Source: Streptomyces sp. SKN60
GTDB lineage: Bacteria; Actinomycetota; Actinomycetes; Streptomycetales; Streptomycetaceae
Length of the DNA: 64,000 bases
Direction of reading: 5' to 3'
Assembly: GCF_026236535.1 (NCBI RefSeq)
Contig: NZ_JAHTMW010000029.1
Location: 1-64,000, forward strand
Part shown: in pieces, positions 37,721 through 47,800 of the stretch
Numbering within the stretch: position 1 is the first letter of the stretch
Layout: every line of letters starts with the position of its first letter
Position numbers and translations under genes: made by a program
Notes under the pieces: model-generated
Database searches by the model: none
Told to the model about the DNA's origin: nothing
Seen by the model: only the letters and a program-made list of their open reading frames with translations

Positions 37721-38566
37721 TCATGGGGTCGCCTTGCGGGCGGTCGCGAAACGCGGCCGGTTGTTCAGGTCGGGGTGGTCGGCGGCGTCCGCCCAGCCGG
37801 CCTCCTCGTTGAAGATCCACGGCACCTGGCCGCCCTGCGTGTCCGCGTGCTCGATGACCACCAGGCCACCGGGCCGCAGCAGCCGGTGCGCGGTGCGCTC
37901 GATGCCGCGGATGGTGTCGAGGCCGTCCTCGCCGGAGAAGAGGGCCATCTCCGGGTCGTGGTCGCGGGCCTCGGGCGCCACGTACTCCCACTCGGTGAGC
38001 GGGATGTACGGCGGGTTGGAGATGACCAGGTCGACCTGCCCGTTGAGCTCCGGCAGCGCGGTGAGCGCGTCGCCCTCGTGCAGCACCACACGGGAGCCGT
38101 CGACGTTCTTGCGGGTCCACACCAGCGCGTCCTCGGACAGCTCCACGCCGTGCACGCGCGAGCGCGGCACCTCCTGGGCCAGCGCGAGCGCGATCGCGCC
38201 GGAGCCGGTGCACAGGTCGACGATCAGCGGTTCGACGACGTCCATCGCCCGCACCGCGTCTATGGCCCAGCCGACCACGGACTCGGTCTCGGGGCGCGGC
38301 ACGAAGACGCCGGGGCCGACCTGGAGCTCCAGGTAGCGGAAGAACGCGCGGCCGGTGATGTGCTGGAGCGGCTCGCGCGCCTCGCGGCGGGCGATGGCCT
38401 CCCAGTAGCGGGCGTCGAAGTCCGCGTCCTTGACGTTGTGCAGCTCCCCCCGCTTGACGCCGTGCACGAACGCGGCGAGCTCCTCGGCGTCGAAACGCGG
38501 TGAGGGAACGCCGGCGTCGGCCAGCCGCTGGGTGGCCTGGGCCACCTCGGCAAGCAGCAGGTTCAC
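37721..38566 (-). CDS. prmC: Peptide chain release factor N5-glutamine methyltransferase
   Basis: A 281-residue HemK-family enzyme. The N-terminal helical domain recognises the release factor (LLAEVAQATQRLADAGVPSP), and the SAM domain has VDLCTGSGAIALALA and the NPPY motif in DLVISNPPYIPL that holds the target glutamine. It methylates the GGQ glutamine of RF1/RF2. The gene for RF1 is directly upstream (47-bp gap). The GTG at 38566 is chosen for its GGAGG site and the conserved N-terminus; a longer frame to 38599 exists. Confidence 0.94.
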   Translation of the reverse strand: MNLLLAEVAQATQRLADAGVPSPRFDAEELAAFVHGVKRGELHNVKDADFDARYWEAIARREAREPLQHITGRAFFRYLELQVGPGVFVPRPETESVVGWAIDAVRAMDVVEPLIVDLCTGSGAIALALAQEVPRSRVHGVELSEDALVWTRKNVDGSRVVLHEGDALTALPELNGQVDLVISNPPYIPLTEWEYVAPEARDHDPEMALFSGEDGLDTIRGIERTAHRLLRPGGLVVIEHADTQGGQVPWIFNEEAGWADAADHPDLNNRPRFATARKATP

Positions 38567-38613
38567 GCTGGTCCTCCGTGGTGCGGGTGGGGCTGACAAG
38601 TACGGGCGCTGGC

Positions 38614-39690
38614 TTACGCGTTGGCGAGCTTCGCCGCCGAGTCCGCGTCCACGCAGGCCTGGATGACGGGGTCGAGTTCGCCGTCGAGCACCTGGTCCAG
38701 GTTGTACGCCTTGAAGCCGACGCGGTGGTCCGAGATGCGGTTCTCCGGGAAGTTGTACGTACGGATCTTCTCGGAGCGGTCGACGGTGCGGACCTGGCTG
38801 CGGCGGGCGTCGGCGGCCTCGGCCTCGGCCTTCTCCTGCGCGGCGGCGAGCAGCCGGGAGCGGAGGATGCGCATGGCCTGCTCCTTGTTCTGGAGCTGGC
38901 TCTTCTCGTTCTGGCAGGAGGCGACGATGCCGGTCGGCAGGTGCGTGATGCGGACCGCGGAGTCGGTGGTGTTGACCGACTGGCCGCCGGGGCCGGACGA
39001 GCGGTAGACGTCGATGCGCAGGTCGTTGGCGTGGATCTCCACGTCGACCTCCTCGGCCTCCGGGGTGACGAGCACGCCGGCGGCGGAGGTGTGGATGCGG
39101 CCGGCCGACTCGGTGGCGGGCACGCGCTGCACGCGGTGCACCCCGCCCTCGTACTTCAGCCGGGCCCAGACGCCCTGGCCGGGCTCGGTCGCGCCGTTGC
39201 CGCCCTTGGTCTTCACGGCGACCTGGACGTCCTTGTAGCCGCCGAGCTCGGACTCGGTGGAGTCGATGATCTCGGTCTTCCAGCCGATCCGCTCGGCGTA
39301 GCGGAGGTACATCCGGAGCAGGTCGCCGGCGAACAGGGCGGACTCGTCGCCGCCCGCGCCGGCCTTGATCTCCAGGATGACGTCCTTGTCGTCGCTGGGG
39401 TCACGCGGAACGAGCAGCAGGCGGAGCTTGTCGGTGAGCTCCTCGCGCTGCTTCTCCAGCTCCTTGACCTCGGCGGCGAACTCGGGGTCCTCGTGCATCA
39501 GCTCGCGGGCCGTCTCGATGTCGTCACCGGTCTGCTTCCAGGAGAGATAGGTGGCGACGATCGGGGTCAGCTCGGCGTACCGCTTGTTCAGCTTGCGCGC
39601 GTTGGCCTGGTCGGCGTGGACCGAAGGATCGGCGAGCTGCTTCTCGAGGTCGGCTCGTTCGCCGACCAGTTCCTCGACCGCCTCGAACAT
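38614..39690 (-). CDS. prfA: Peptide chain release factor 1
   Basis: A 358-residue RF1. The GGQ loop is in [19 protein letters not shown] and the stop-codon reading motif of RF1, PxT type, lies in the middle domain near [13 protein letters not shown]. It releases peptides at UAA and UAG. The ATG at 39690 has GGAG upstream. It is followed by its own modification enzyme, prmC. Confidence 0.97.
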   Translation of the reverse strand: MFEAVEELVGERADLEKQLADPSVHADQANARKLNKRYAELTPIVATYLSWKQTGDDIETARELMHEDPEFAAEVKELEKQREELTDKLRLLLVPRDPSDDKDVILEIKAGAGGDESALFAGDLLRMYLRYAERIGWKTEIIDSTESELGGYKDVQVAVKTKGGNGATEPGQGVWARLKYEGGVHRVQRVPATESAGRIHTSAAGVLVTPEAEEVDVEIHANDLRIDVYRSSGPGGQSVNTTDSAVRITHLPTGIVASCQNEKSQLQNKEQAMRILRSRLLAAAQEKAEAEAADARRSQVRTVDRSEKIRTYNFPENRISDHRVGFKAYNLDQVLDGELDPVIQACVDADSAAKLANA

Positions 39691-39733
39691 CGGGGGCTCC
39701 TGGGGTTTTCGTCAGTTGCTACGGGGACGGCAA

Positions 39734-39781
39734 AGCGCCGGTCCCGGCCGCCCCGCGCAGGGGCAGCCGAAGACCGGCGCT
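39734..39781 (-). terminator. Terminator after rpmE
   Basis: Arms AGCGCCGGT (39734-39742) and ACCGGCGCT (39773-39781) close an outer stem 8 bp beyond the rpmE stop on the minus strand, separating rpmE from prfA. Confidence 0.65.
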
Positions 39782-39789
39782 GTGGCTCG

Positions 39790-40014
39790 CTACTTCTTGG
39801 CGGAGCCGGCAGCCTTGCCGAAGCGGGCCTCGAAGCGGGCGACGCGGCCGCCGGTGTCGAGGATCTTCTGCTTGCCCGTGTAGAACGGGTGGCACTCGGA
39901 GCAGACCTCGGCACGGATGGTGCCCTCGGTGAGGGTGCTACGGGTGGTGAACGACGCGCCACAGGTGCAGCTGACCTGGGTCTCGACGTACTCGGGGTGG
40001 ATCTCGCGCTTCAA
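39790..40014 (-). CDS. rpmE: Ribosomal protein L31, zinc-binding form
   Basis: A 74-residue protein of the Cys-containing L31 type: [14 protein letters not shown] and [14 protein letters not shown] supply the zinc ligands. Streptomyces also carries a Cys-free L31 used under zinc shortage; this is the zinc-loaded form. The TTG start at 40014 is supported by AGGAGA 6 bases upstream and by the family start LKREIHPEY. The C-terminal Lys/Ala tail is typical. Confidence 0.95.
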   Translation of the reverse strand: MKREIHPEYVETQVSCTCGASFTTRSTLTEGTIRAEVCSECHPFYTGKQKILDTGGRVARFEARFGKAAGSAKK

Positions 40015-40159
40015 GGTGTCTCCTAGTTCCGGGAGGGCTCCGGGTCGCCCGTGCGGGATGCACATGCGTGAACCGGGGCCGACGTACCAGTCTGCCAGGA
40101 CCGGCCGCATCTCCCAAAACCGGGGTCGGTGCGGAACTATTCCTGGGTGCCCTGCGGGG

Positions 40160-41251
40160 TCATTTCACCAGGCCGGCGGCCTGGCCGGTGGCGGCGTCCC
40201 TGGTGGCCGACCCGGGGATCGGCCTGTCCGCCTTGAGCGCCGCCCAGACCTGCTTGCCCTGGGCCTCCAGGGGCACGACGCGGTTGGGGTCGCGGGGGTC
40301 GTACTCGACCGGCAGCGTGATCATGTGGACGTCGTCGGCGCCGAGCCCGGACAGGCCCTTGGCGAAGCCCATCAGCTCGTTCACGGAGTCGAGCTCGGAG
40401 TCCGGCGTGATGGCCTTGGTGGCGGTGTCGGCGAGGTCGAAGAGCGTCTTGGGGTTGGAGAAGACGCCGACGCTCTTCACCTGGTCGATGAAGGCCTTCA
40501 TGAAGGCCTGCTGGAGCTGGATGCGGCCGAGGTCGCTGCCGTCACCGACGCTCTTGCGGGTGCGGACCAGGCCGAGGGACTGCTCGCCGTCGAGGGTGTG
40601 GGTGCCCGGTGGGAGGTCGAGGTGGCTCTTGGCGTCCTTGATGGCCTTGGTGGTGGTGATCTCGACGCCGCCGAGCTTGTCGATGAGCTTCTTGAAGCCG
40701 GTGAAGTCGACCTCGATGTAGTGGTCCATGCGGATGCCGGACATGGCCTCGACGGTCTTCACGGCGCAGGCCGGGCCGCCGACCTCGTACGCCGTGTTGA
40801 ACATGGCCCGGTGCTCGGCGGGGGCGGTGGTGCCGTCGCCGGAGGTGCACCGCGGGCGGTCGATCAGGGTGTCGCGCGGGATGGAGACCACGGAGGCCTT
40901 CTTGTGGCCCTCGTAGACGTGCACCACCATCGCGGTGTCGGAGCGGGCGCCGCCCTCGTCCTTGCCGTACGCGCCGTTGGCGCCGGAGCGGGAGTCGGAG
41001 CCGAGGACGAGGATGTCCATCGAGCCGTTGTCGACGTTCTCGGGCCGGTCCTTGCCGAGCGCCCCGTTGATGTCGACGCCTTCGAGGTTGCCGTTGAGCT
41101 TGAAGTACACGTAGCCGAGTCCGGAGCCGCCGGCGAGGACCAGCACGGCGGCGCTCCACGCGGCGACGACCGCGGCGCGGCGGCCCCTGGCGGGCGGCCT
41201 GCGGCGGCGGCCGCCGGCTCGTATTCGGCCGTTGCTGTTCTGCTCGGTCAT
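40160..41251 (-). CDS. LytR-CpsA-Psr family glycopolymer transferase
   Basis: A 363-residue type II membrane protein: about 20 Arg-rich cytoplasmic residues, one helix ([20 protein letters not shown]) and an outside LCP domain. Family motifs are [33 protein letters not shown] followed by SIPRDTLI, and [23 protein letters not shown] enzymes attach teichoic-acid-like or other glycopolymers to peptidoglycan. It is a single gene bounded by a terminator upstream and rpmE downstream, near the WecA-like gene that could begin such a polymer. Confidence 0.93.
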   Translation of the reverse strand: MTEQNSNGRIRAGGRRRRPPARGRRAAVVAAWSAAVLVLAGGSGLGYVYFKLNGNLEGVDINGALGKDRPENVDNGSMDILVLGSDSRSGANGAYGKDEGGARSDTAMVVHVYEGHKKASVVSIPRDTLIDRPRCTSGDGTTAPAEHRAMFNTAYEVGGPACAVKTVEAMSGIRMDHYIEVDFTGFKKLIDKLGGVEITTTKAIKDAKSHLDLPPGTHTLDGEQSLGLVRTRKSVGDGSDLGRIQLQQAFMKAFIDQVKSVGVFSNPKTLFDLADTATKAITPDSELDSVNELMGFAKGLSGLGADDVHMITLPVEYDPRDPNRVVPLEAQGKQVWAALKADRPIPGSATRDAATGQAAGLVK

Positions 41252-41351
41252 CGTCTTCCCTCAGCCCTATGGTTCACCTTGTGTGACGGCAAGGCACCCG
41301 AAAGGGTTGCACGGGCGGCTGTGAGGTTTCGATGAGCGACGGCCGGTGACG

Positions 41352-41390
41352 CGACTGCGCCCACCGAGCGGGGCTCGGTGGGCGCAGTCG
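41352..41390 (-). terminator. Strong terminator downstream of rho
   Basis: Perfect 18-bp arms CGACTGCGCCCACCGAGC and GCTCGGTGGGCGCAGTCG flank a 3-base loop, 69 bp after the rho stop on the minus strand, upstream of the LCP gene. T-rich sequence follows on the plus side. Confidence 0.85.
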
Positions 41391-41458
41391 TTTGTGCAGG
41401 TCACGGCGAGGTTACGACCCAGGGGTCGCCGTCACGCCGTGTGACGAGGATCTCGGCG

Positions 41459-43522
41459 TCAGTCGTTGCCGCCGCCGGGCGTCGTCTTCTGGATCTGCAG
41501 CAGGAACTCGGCGTTCGACTTCGTCTGCTTGAGCTTGTCGAGCAGCAGCTCGATCGCCTGCTGCTGGTCGAGCGCGTGCAGCACCCGGCGCAGCTTCCAG
41601 GTGATGGAGAGCTCCTCGCTGCCGAGCAGGATCTCCTCCTTGCGCGTACCCGAGGCGTCGACGTCGACGGCCGGGAAGATGCGCTTGTCGGCGAGCTTCC
41701 GGTCGAGCTTGAGCTCCATGTTGCCGGTGCCCTTGAACTCCTCGAAGATCACCTCGTCCATGCGCGAGCCGGTGTCGACGAGCGCGGTGGCCAGGATGGT
41801 CAGCGAGCCGCCGTCCTCGATGTTGCGCGCGGCACCGAAGAAGCGCTTCGGCGGGTAGAGCGCGGTCGAGTCGACACCACCGGACAGGATGCGGCCGGAG
41901 GCGGGCGCCGCGAGGTTGTACGCGCGGCCCAGGCGGGTGATCGAGTCGAGCAGGACGACCACGTCGTGACCCAGCTCCACGAGGCGCTTGGCGCGCTCGA
42001 TGGCCAGCTCGGCGACGGTGGTGTGGTCCTCGGCGGGACGGTCGAAGGTCGAGGAGATGACCTCGCCCTTCACCGACCGCTGCATGTCGGTGACCTCTTC
42101 CGGACGCTCGTCGACGAGGACGACCATCAGGTGGCACTCGGGGTTGTTGTGGGTGATCGCGTTGGCGATCGCCTGCATGATCATGGTCTTGCCGGTCTTC
42201 GGCGGGGCCACGATCAGACCGCGCTGGCCCTTGCCGATCGGCGACACGAGGTCGATGATCCGCGTGGTCAGCACGCCCGGGTCGGTCTCCAGACGGAGGC
42301 GGTCCTGCGGGTACAGCGGGGTGAGCTTGTTGAACTCGGGGCGGCCGCGGCCGGACTCCGGCGCCATGCCGTTGACCGAATCCAGGCGCACGAGCGCGTT
42401 GAACTTCTCGCGGCGCTCGCCCTCCTTCGGCTGGCGCACGGCACCGGTGACGTGGTCGCCCTTGCGCAGGCCGCTCTTGCGGACCTGGGCGAGGGAGACG
42501 TACACGTCGTTCGGGCCGGGCAGGTAGCCGGAGGTCCGGATGAACGCGTAGTTGTCGAGGATGTCGAGGATGCCCGCGACGGGGATCAGCACGTCGTCCT
42601 CGGAGACCTGCGGCTCGCCGGTCGCGAAGTCGTCACGGCCGCGACGGCCACGACGGTCGCGGTAGCGGCCGCGACGGCCCCGACGGCCGCCCTCGAAGTC
42701 GTCGTCGTCCTGCGGGCCGGCCTGACCGCCCTGCTGGCCCTGACCCTGGCCGGCCTGCTGGCCGCCCTGGCCCTGGCCGCCCTGACGCTGGCGCTGGCCG
42801 CCCTGGCCACCGCCCTGCTGGTCGTCGCCCTTGCGGTCGCGCTGGCGGTCGCGGCGGTCGCGGCGGTCACCGCGCTCGCCCCGCTCACCGCGGTCGCGGC
42901 GGCCCCGGCCCTCGGCGCCGTCGGCGGCGGCCTCGGCCTTGGCGTCGGTCGCGGCCTGCGGCTCCGCCTTGGTCTCCGTGCGAGCCTCGGTACGGGTCTC
43001 GGTCTTGACGGCCTGCGCGGTCTCGGCCTTGGCCTCGCCCTCCGGCGAACCGGCGGGGGCGGTGGCGCGCCGGCGGCGGCGCTCGCCGGCCGGGGCCTCG
43101 CCCGCCGGCTGGCCCGGGATCTCGATCTGCTGCTGGGCGCTCTCGCCCTGCTCGGCCTTCTCGGCCTTGGGCGCGGCGGTCTCGGCGGCGGACTCGCCCG
43201 TGCGGGCCTTGGAGGTGGCGCGGCGCTTCGGCTTGGTCTCGGCGGCGTCGCCGGACTTGGCGGGCGCGGCGGAACCGGCGGCGGAGCCCCCGGCCTGCGC
43301 CTCCTTGATGACCTCGATCAGCTGGCTCTTGCGCATCCGCGCGGTGCCCCTGATGCCGAGGCCGGACGCGACCTGCTGCAGCTCGGCCAGGACCATGCCC
43401 TCGAGGCCGGTGCCGGAGCGGCGGCGCCGTGCGGTGGTGCCAGTGGCAGCACCTGCGGCGGGCGCGGTGGTGTCGACACTGTTGTCGGCAGTCACGCCCA
43501 TCAGATCGGTGGTGTCGCTCAC
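41459..43522 (-). CDS. rho: Transcription termination factor Rho with long disordered insert
   Basis: A 687-residue Rho, far longer than the 419 residues of E. coli. An N-terminal domain ([20 protein letters not shown]) is followed by about 230 residues rich in Ala/Glu/Lys, then Arg/Asp/Gly, then Gln/Gly (repeats such as [10 protein letters not shown]), then an RNA-binding domain ([20 protein letters not shown]) and the RecA-like motor with P-loop APPKTGKT and [14 protein letters not shown]. Such inserts bind RNA and can promote condensates in actinobacteria. The GTG at 43522 is chosen for AAGGA spacing and the family start VSDTTDLMG. Confidence 0.95.
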   Translation of the reverse strand: MSDTTDLMGVTADNSVDTTAPAAGAATGTTARRRRSGTGLEGMVLAELQQVASGLGIRGTARMRKSQLIEVIKEAQAGGSAAGSAAPAKSGDAAETKPKRRATSKARTGESAAETAAPKAEKAEQGESAQQQIEIPGQPAGEAPAGERRRRRATAPAGSPEGEAKAETAQAVKTETRTEARTETKAEPQAATDAKAEAAADGAEGRGRRDRGERGERGDRRDRRDRQRDRKGDDQQGGGQGGQRQRQGGQGQGGQQAGQGQGQQGGQAGPQDDDDFEGGRRGRRGRYRDRRGRRGRDDFATGEPQVSEDDVLIPVAGILDILDNYAFIRTSGYLPGPNDVYVSLAQVRKSGLRKGDHVTGAVRQPKEGERREKFNALVRLDSVNGMAPESGRGRPEFNKLTPLYPQDRLRLETDPGVLTTRIIDLVSPIGKGQRGLIVAPPKTGKTMIMQAIANAITHNNPECHLMVVLVDERPEEVTDMQRSVKGEVISSTFDRPAEDHTTVAELAIERAKRLVELGHDVVVLLDSITRLGRAYNLAAPASGRILSGGVDSTALYPPKRFFGAARNIEDGGSLTILATALVDTGSRMDEVIFEEFKGTGNMELKLDRKLADKRIFPAVDVDASGTRKEEILLGSEELSITWKLRRVLHALDQQQAIELLLDKLKQTKSNAEFLLQIQKTTPGGGND

Positions 43523-43942
43523 GAAGGGTCCTTCCCTGGAGCGGACGTCGGCCATCTGGCTCGGCGACCGGTTGTGCTGTCCGGCAGCGGTCCTGCTTGG
43601 TGGACCGTGTCGGGGCGGTGGTCCCGCCGGGTGCGGCGGAGAGAGAAAAACATGCGTTGGTCCGGCCCGAGCGCCCCCTGCTCGGCCCTCGACGAGAAAG
43701 AACGAGGGGTGTCGCGCCGGTTCCGGAGCGTGCTCGAAACTGCTCAGGCAGGCTGCTCAGGCAGTGGAGGAGGCTCCCGGAAGAATCAGTGGTCCCGGAC
43801 GGGGACACTCAGCACCGCGTCTCGTAGACGTCGGGTGCAGACTTGAGGTTAACACTACCGGCTCCAACAAACATTCCCCCTCTCCGTCACCGGCAATCCC
43901 GTGTCCGCGCGGTCCGGCTCGGAGACCGCGCGGCCGGGTACG
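43523..43942. other. Intergenic region between thrB and rho
   Basis: No gene is seen on either strand. It holds the thrB terminator hairpin at 43905-43933 and, nearer to rho, the region that should contain the rho promoter and a leader; no clear -10/-35 pair was found. Confidence 0.6.
43905..43933 (-). terminator. Terminator after thrB
   Basis: CCGCGCGGTC (43905-43914) pairs with GACCGCGCGG (43924-43933) around a 9-base loop, starting 9 bp past the thrB stop. Confidence 0.75.
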
Positions 43943-44860
43943 TCAGGGCGCGAGCGGCAGCACGCTCGCACCGGGCATGTCGAGCTCGAGCCGGTTCGCG
44001 GCCCAGCCCTCGCCCGCAAGCAGGGCGACCTTGTCGGCCGTCCCGTGTTCGGCCAGCGCGAGGACCGTGGGGCCCGCGCCGGAGATGACCGCGGGGATCC
44101 CGTCCGCCCGCAGCCGGTGCACCAGGGCGAGGCTCTCCGGCATCGCGGGGGCCCGGTACTCCTGGTGCAGCTTGTCCTCGGTGGCCGCGAGCAGCAGTTC
44201 GGGGCGGCGGGTCAGGGCCTCGACGAGGAGGGCGGCGCGGCCGGCGTTGGCGGCGGCGTCGACGTGCGGGACGGTGCGCGGGAGCAGACCGCGGGCGGTC
44301 TCGGTGAGCACCGGCTTCCCGGGGACGAAAACCACCGGAACGATGGAATCGGAGGGTTCCATCCTGATCGCCCGCGCGGCGCCGGCCTCGGTCCAGGCGA
44401 GCGTGAATCCGCCGAGCAGACAGGCGGCGACGTTGTCGGGGTGCCCCTCGATCTCGGTGGCGAGTTCGAGCAGTGCCGTCTCGTCGAGGCGGGCGTCGCC
44501 GCCTATGGTCACGGCGCGGGCGGCGACGATGCCGGCGCAGATGGCGGCGGAGGAGGAGCCGAGGCCGCGGCCGTGCGGGATGCGGTTGGCGCAGACGACC
44601 TCGAGGCCGCGCGGCTGCCCGCCGAGCAGGTCGAAGGCCGTGCGCATCGAGCGGACGAGCAGGTGGCTCTCGTCGCGGGGCAGGGTGTCGGCACCCTCGC
44701 CGGCGATGTCGACGTGCAGCCCGGAGTCGGCGACCCGGACGACGACGTCGTCGTACAGCCCGAGGGACAGCCCGAAGGCGTCGAATCCGGGGCCGAGATT
44801 GGCACTGCTGGCGGGAACGCGCACCCGTACGGCGGCGGCGCGGAACGCTGGACCGGCCAT
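43943..44860 (-). CDS. thrB: Homoserine kinase
   Basis: A 305-residue GHMP kinase. The N-terminal substrate loop is VRVPASSANLGPGFDAFGL, the ATP loop is PHGRGLGSSSAA and the C-terminal motif is ISGAGPTVLAL. It phosphorylates homoserine for threonine synthase. The ATG at 44860 is placed to give the conserved start; AAGGAG lies 12 bases upstream. A 389-bp gap separates it from thrC, which is longer than usual for this operon. Confidence 0.95.
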   Translation of the reverse strand: MAGPAFRAAAVRVRVPASSANLGPGFDAFGLSLGLYDDVVVRVADSGLHVDIAGEGADTLPRDESHLLVRSMRTAFDLLGGQPRGLEVVCANRIPHGRGLGSSSAAICAGIVAARAVTIGGDARLDETALLELATEIEGHPDNVAACLLGGFTLAWTEAGAARAIRMEPSDSIVPVVFVPGKPVLTETARGLLPRTVPHVDAAANAGRAALLVEALTRRPELLLAATEDKLHQEYRAPAMPESLALVHRLRADGIPAVISGAGPTVLALAEHGTADKVALLAGEGWAANRLELDMPGASVLPLAP

Positions 44861-45249
44861 CGCTCGATGACTCTCCTTGACTTGCGGGGTGGCTCGAAGG
44901 AAGTGCGGAGAACCCGGGGGCCGTTCGCGCCTCACGGGCGACGGCAACAACACCGCACATCTGCGGCGGGGCGGGTTGGGCACAGCCTATCGAAGGAAGG
45001 TTCTGTCGCGACATAGGGCGCACAGGAGGCGCACGATGCGTGTCGCGCGCCAACCTGTGCGCCTATGTAGGTTCCTGATCGGGTTTGCCCCTTGATCGGA
45101 AACCAAGGGGCACCGTTTTCAGGCCAGAATTTCGGGCGAGAGTGTCAGGTGAGGCTCCCGGCCGGGATTCCCGGGCCGAGACCCTCGGGCCGGACGCTCA
45201 GGCGGGATCCTCTGGCCTGATCCTCGGGCCGGATCCTCAGGCCGGATCC
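44861..45249. other. Intergenic region between thrC and thrB
   Basis: No gene seen. The side near thrC is filled with a 13-bp tandem repeat (45179-45256). A short TATGTAGG-containing AT-richer stretch near 45060 might carry a thrB promoter on the minus strand but this is weak. Confidence 0.5.
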
Positions 45250-45256
45250 TCAGGCC
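45179..45256. repeat. 13-bp tandem repeat, four good and two degenerate copies
   Basis: The unit GGATCCTCAGGCC repeats at 45205, 45218, 45231 and 45244 with few changes; two degenerate units precede it from 45179. The last copy overlaps the thrC stop codon (45250-45252). Confidence 0.9.
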
Positions 45257-46320
45257 AGGCCGAGGCGCTCGGCGGCGGCCGAGGCGTCGACCGGGACGGT
45301 CACCGGCTGCGGGGCGCCGGCGACGGCCCAGTCGGGGTCCTTGAGGCCGTTGCCCGTGACCGTACAGACGATGGTCTGGCCCGGGTCGACCTTGCCCTGC
45401 GCGGCGGCCTTGAGGAGGCCGGCCACCGAGGCGGCCGAGGCGGGCTCGACGAAGACGCCCTCCTGAGCGGCCAACAGGCGGTAGGCCTGCAGGATCTCAC
45501 GGTCCGTCACCTCGTCGATGAAGCCGCCGGACTCGTCGCGCGCGGCGATCGCGTAGTCCCACGAGGCCGGGTTGCCGATGCGGATCGCGGTGGCGATCGT
45601 CGACGGGTCCTTGACGACCTCGCCGCGCACGAGGGGCGCGGAGCCGGAGGCCTGGAAGCCCCACATGCGCGGGCGGTGGGTGGCGAGGCCGTCGGTGGCG
45701 TACTCGCGGTACCCCTTCCAGTACGCCGTGATGTTGCCGGCGTTGCCCACGGGCAGCACGTGGATGTCGGGGGCGTCGCCGAGCATGTCCACGATCTCGA
45801 AGGCGGCGGTCTTCTGGCCCTCGATACGCACCGGGTTCACGGAATTGACCAGCGCGACCGGGTAGTTGTCGGACAGCGCGCGGGCCAGGTCCAGGCAGTC
45901 GTCGAAGTTGCCGTCGACCTGGAGGATCTTCGCGCCGTGCACGAGGGCCTGGCCCATCTTGCCGAGCGCGATCTTGCCCTGCGGGACGAGCACCGCGGAG
46001 ACCATCCCGGCGCGCACCGCGTACGCGGCGGCGGAGGCCGAGGTGTTGCCGGTGGACGCGCAGATGACGGCCTGCGCGCCCTCCTCCTTGGCCTTCGAGA
46101 TGGCCATGGTCATGCCGCGGTCCTTGAAGGAACCGGTGGGGTTGGCGCCCTCGACCTTGAGGTGCACCTCGCAGCCCGTGCGCTCGGAGAGGACCTGAGC
46201 GGGGACGAGCGGCGTGCCACCCTCACGGAGCGTGACGACCGGCGTCGTGTCCGTGACCGGAAGACGGTCCCGGTACTCCTCGATGATGCCGCGCCACTGG
46301 TGGGTGCCCTTGGTGATCAT
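45250..46320 (-). CDS. thrC: Threonine synthase
   Basis: A 356-residue PLP enzyme of the short class. The PLP lysine is in [18 protein letters not shown], followed by the [15 protein letters not shown] phosphate-binding loop and [16 protein letters not shown]. It converts phosphohomoserine to threonine. The ATG at 46320 lies 6 bp after the hom stop, so the two are co-translated. The 3' end runs into a tandem repeat. Confidence 0.96.
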   Translation of the reverse strand: MITKGTHQWRGIIEEYRDRLPVTDTTPVVTLREGGTPLVPAQVLSERTGCEVHLKVEGANPTGSFKDRGMTMAISKAKEEGAQAVICASTGNTSASAAAYAVRAGMVSAVLVPQGKIALGKMGQALVHGAKILQVDGNFDDCLDLARALSDNYPVALVNSVNPVRIEGQKTAAFEIVDMLGDAPDIHVLPVGNAGNITAYWKGYREYATDGLATHRPRMWGFQASGSAPLVRGEVVKDPSTIATAIRIGNPASWDYAIAARDESGGFIDEVTDREILQAYRLLAAQEGVFVEPASAASVAGLLKAAAQGKVDPGQTIVCTVTGNGLKDPDWAVAGAPQPVTVPVDASAAAERLGLA

Positions 46321-46326
46321 GGGTCC

Positions 46327-47628
46327 TTACTCCCCTTCAACACGCATGATGCTGGCGACACCGCGCACGGTGTCGAGCTTGCGCAGCGCCTCGACGGTCC
46401 CGGAGAGGGCGGCGTCGGGCGCGCGGTGGGTGACGACGACGAGCGAAGCCTCGCCGTCGCCGTCCTGGCGACCGTGCTGGCGCACAGTGTCAATGGATAC
46501 GCCGTGCTCGGCGAAGACCGTCGCGACCTGGGCGAGCACGCCCGGCTTGTCGGCCACGTCGAGACTGATGTGGTACCGCGTCACCACGTCGCCCATGGGG
46601 CTCACGGGCAGCTGGGTGTACGCGGACTCGCCGGGGCCCGTCGCCTCGTTGAGACGGTTGCGGCAGACGGCGACGACGTCGCCGAGGACGGCCGAGGCGG
46701 TCGGCGAGCCGCCGGCGCCCGGACCGTAGAACATGAGCCGCCCGGCGGCCTCCGCCTCGACGAAGACCGCGTTGTACGCCTCGCGGACCGAGGCGAGCGG
46801 GTGGCTGAGCGGGATCATCGCGGGGTGCACGCGCGCGGTGACGGACTCGCCGTCGGCGGCCCGCTCGCAGATCGCGAGCAGCTTGATGGTGCAGCCCATC
46901 TGCTTGGCGGAGGCGAAGTCGGCGGCGGTGACCTCGGTCATGCCCTCGCGGTAGACGTCGTCGAGACGCACGCGCGTGTGGAAGGCGATTCCGGCCAGGA
47001 TCGCGGCCTTGGCGGCGGCGTCGAAGCCCTCGACGTCGGCGGTCGGGTCGGCCTCGGCGTACCCGAGCGCGGTGGCCTCGTCCAGGGCCTCGGAGTAGCC
47101 CGCCCCGGAGGTGTCCATCTTGTCGAGGATGAAGTTGGTCGTGCCGTTGACGATGCCCATCACCCGGTTGATCTTGTCGCCGGCGAGGGACTCGCGCAGC
47201 GGCCGGATCAGCGGGATGGCACCGGCAACGGCGGCCTCGTAGTAGAGGTCCTGGCCGCTCTCGATGGCGGCGGAGTGCAGGGCCGCGCCGTCCTGGGCGA
47301 GCAGCGCCTTGTTGGCGGAGACCACGGAGGCGCCGTGCTCGAAGGCGGTGGTGATGAGGGAGCGGGCCGGCTCGATGCCGCCGATGACCTCGATGACGAC
47401 GTCGATGTCCCCGCGTTTCACGAGGGCGGTCGCGTCGGTGGTGATCAGCTCGGCGGGGACGCCGCCGCGCACCTTGTCGGGCCGGCGGACGGCCACGCCG
47501 GCGAGCTCGACCGGCGCGCCGATGCGCGCGGCGAGGTCGTCGGCGTGCGTCGTCATGATGCGCGCCACCTCTGAGCCGACCACTCCACAGCCCAGCAGCG
47601 CCACCTTCAGCGGACGCGTACGCATCAT
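46327..47628 (-). CDS. hom: Homoserine dehydrogenase
   Basis: A 433-residue enzyme with N-terminal NAD(P)-binding domain (VALLGCGVVGSEVARIM), catalytic part (EAAVAGAIPLIRPLRESLAG, then IVNGTTNFIL and GYAEADPTADVEGFDAAAK) and a C-terminal ACT domain (ISLDVADKPGVLAQVATVFA) that mediates threonine feedback inhibition. It reduces aspartate semialdehyde to homoserine. Two ATG codons in a row begin the gene; the first has GAGG at the better distance. Confidence 0.96.
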   Translation of the reverse strand: MMRTRPLKVALLGCGVVGSEVARIMTTHADDLAARIGAPVELAGVAVRRPDKVRGGVPAELITTDATALVKRGDIDVVIEVIGGIEPARSLITTAFEHGASVVSANKALLAQDGAALHSAAIESGQDLYYEAAVAGAIPLIRPLRESLAGDKINRVMGIVNGTTNFILDKMDTSGAGYSEALDEATALGYAEADPTADVEGFDAAAKAAILAGIAFHTRVRLDDVYREGMTEVTAADFASAKQMGCTIKLLAICERAADGESVTARVHPAMIPLSHPLASVREAYNAVFVEAEAAGRLMFYGPGAGGSPTASAVLGDVVAVCRNRLNEATGPGESAYTQLPVSPMGDVVTRYHISLDVADKPGVLAQVATVFAEHGVSIDTVRQHGRQDGDGEASLVVVTHRAPDAALSGTVEALRKLDTVRGVASIMRVEGE

Positions 47629-47800
47629 CCGACCTCGTCTCTCGTACCTACTGATCCGTATCTCTACGGTCGTTTCCCTGGTGGGAGCTCCGGGGAATCT
47701 CCGGGGGATCCCCACGGTGGAACCAGTCTCACTCACCGGACGCCCGTTTCAGGGCATAGTCCGAATGGCGAGACATGGTTTCCATCACGTGACTATTTCA

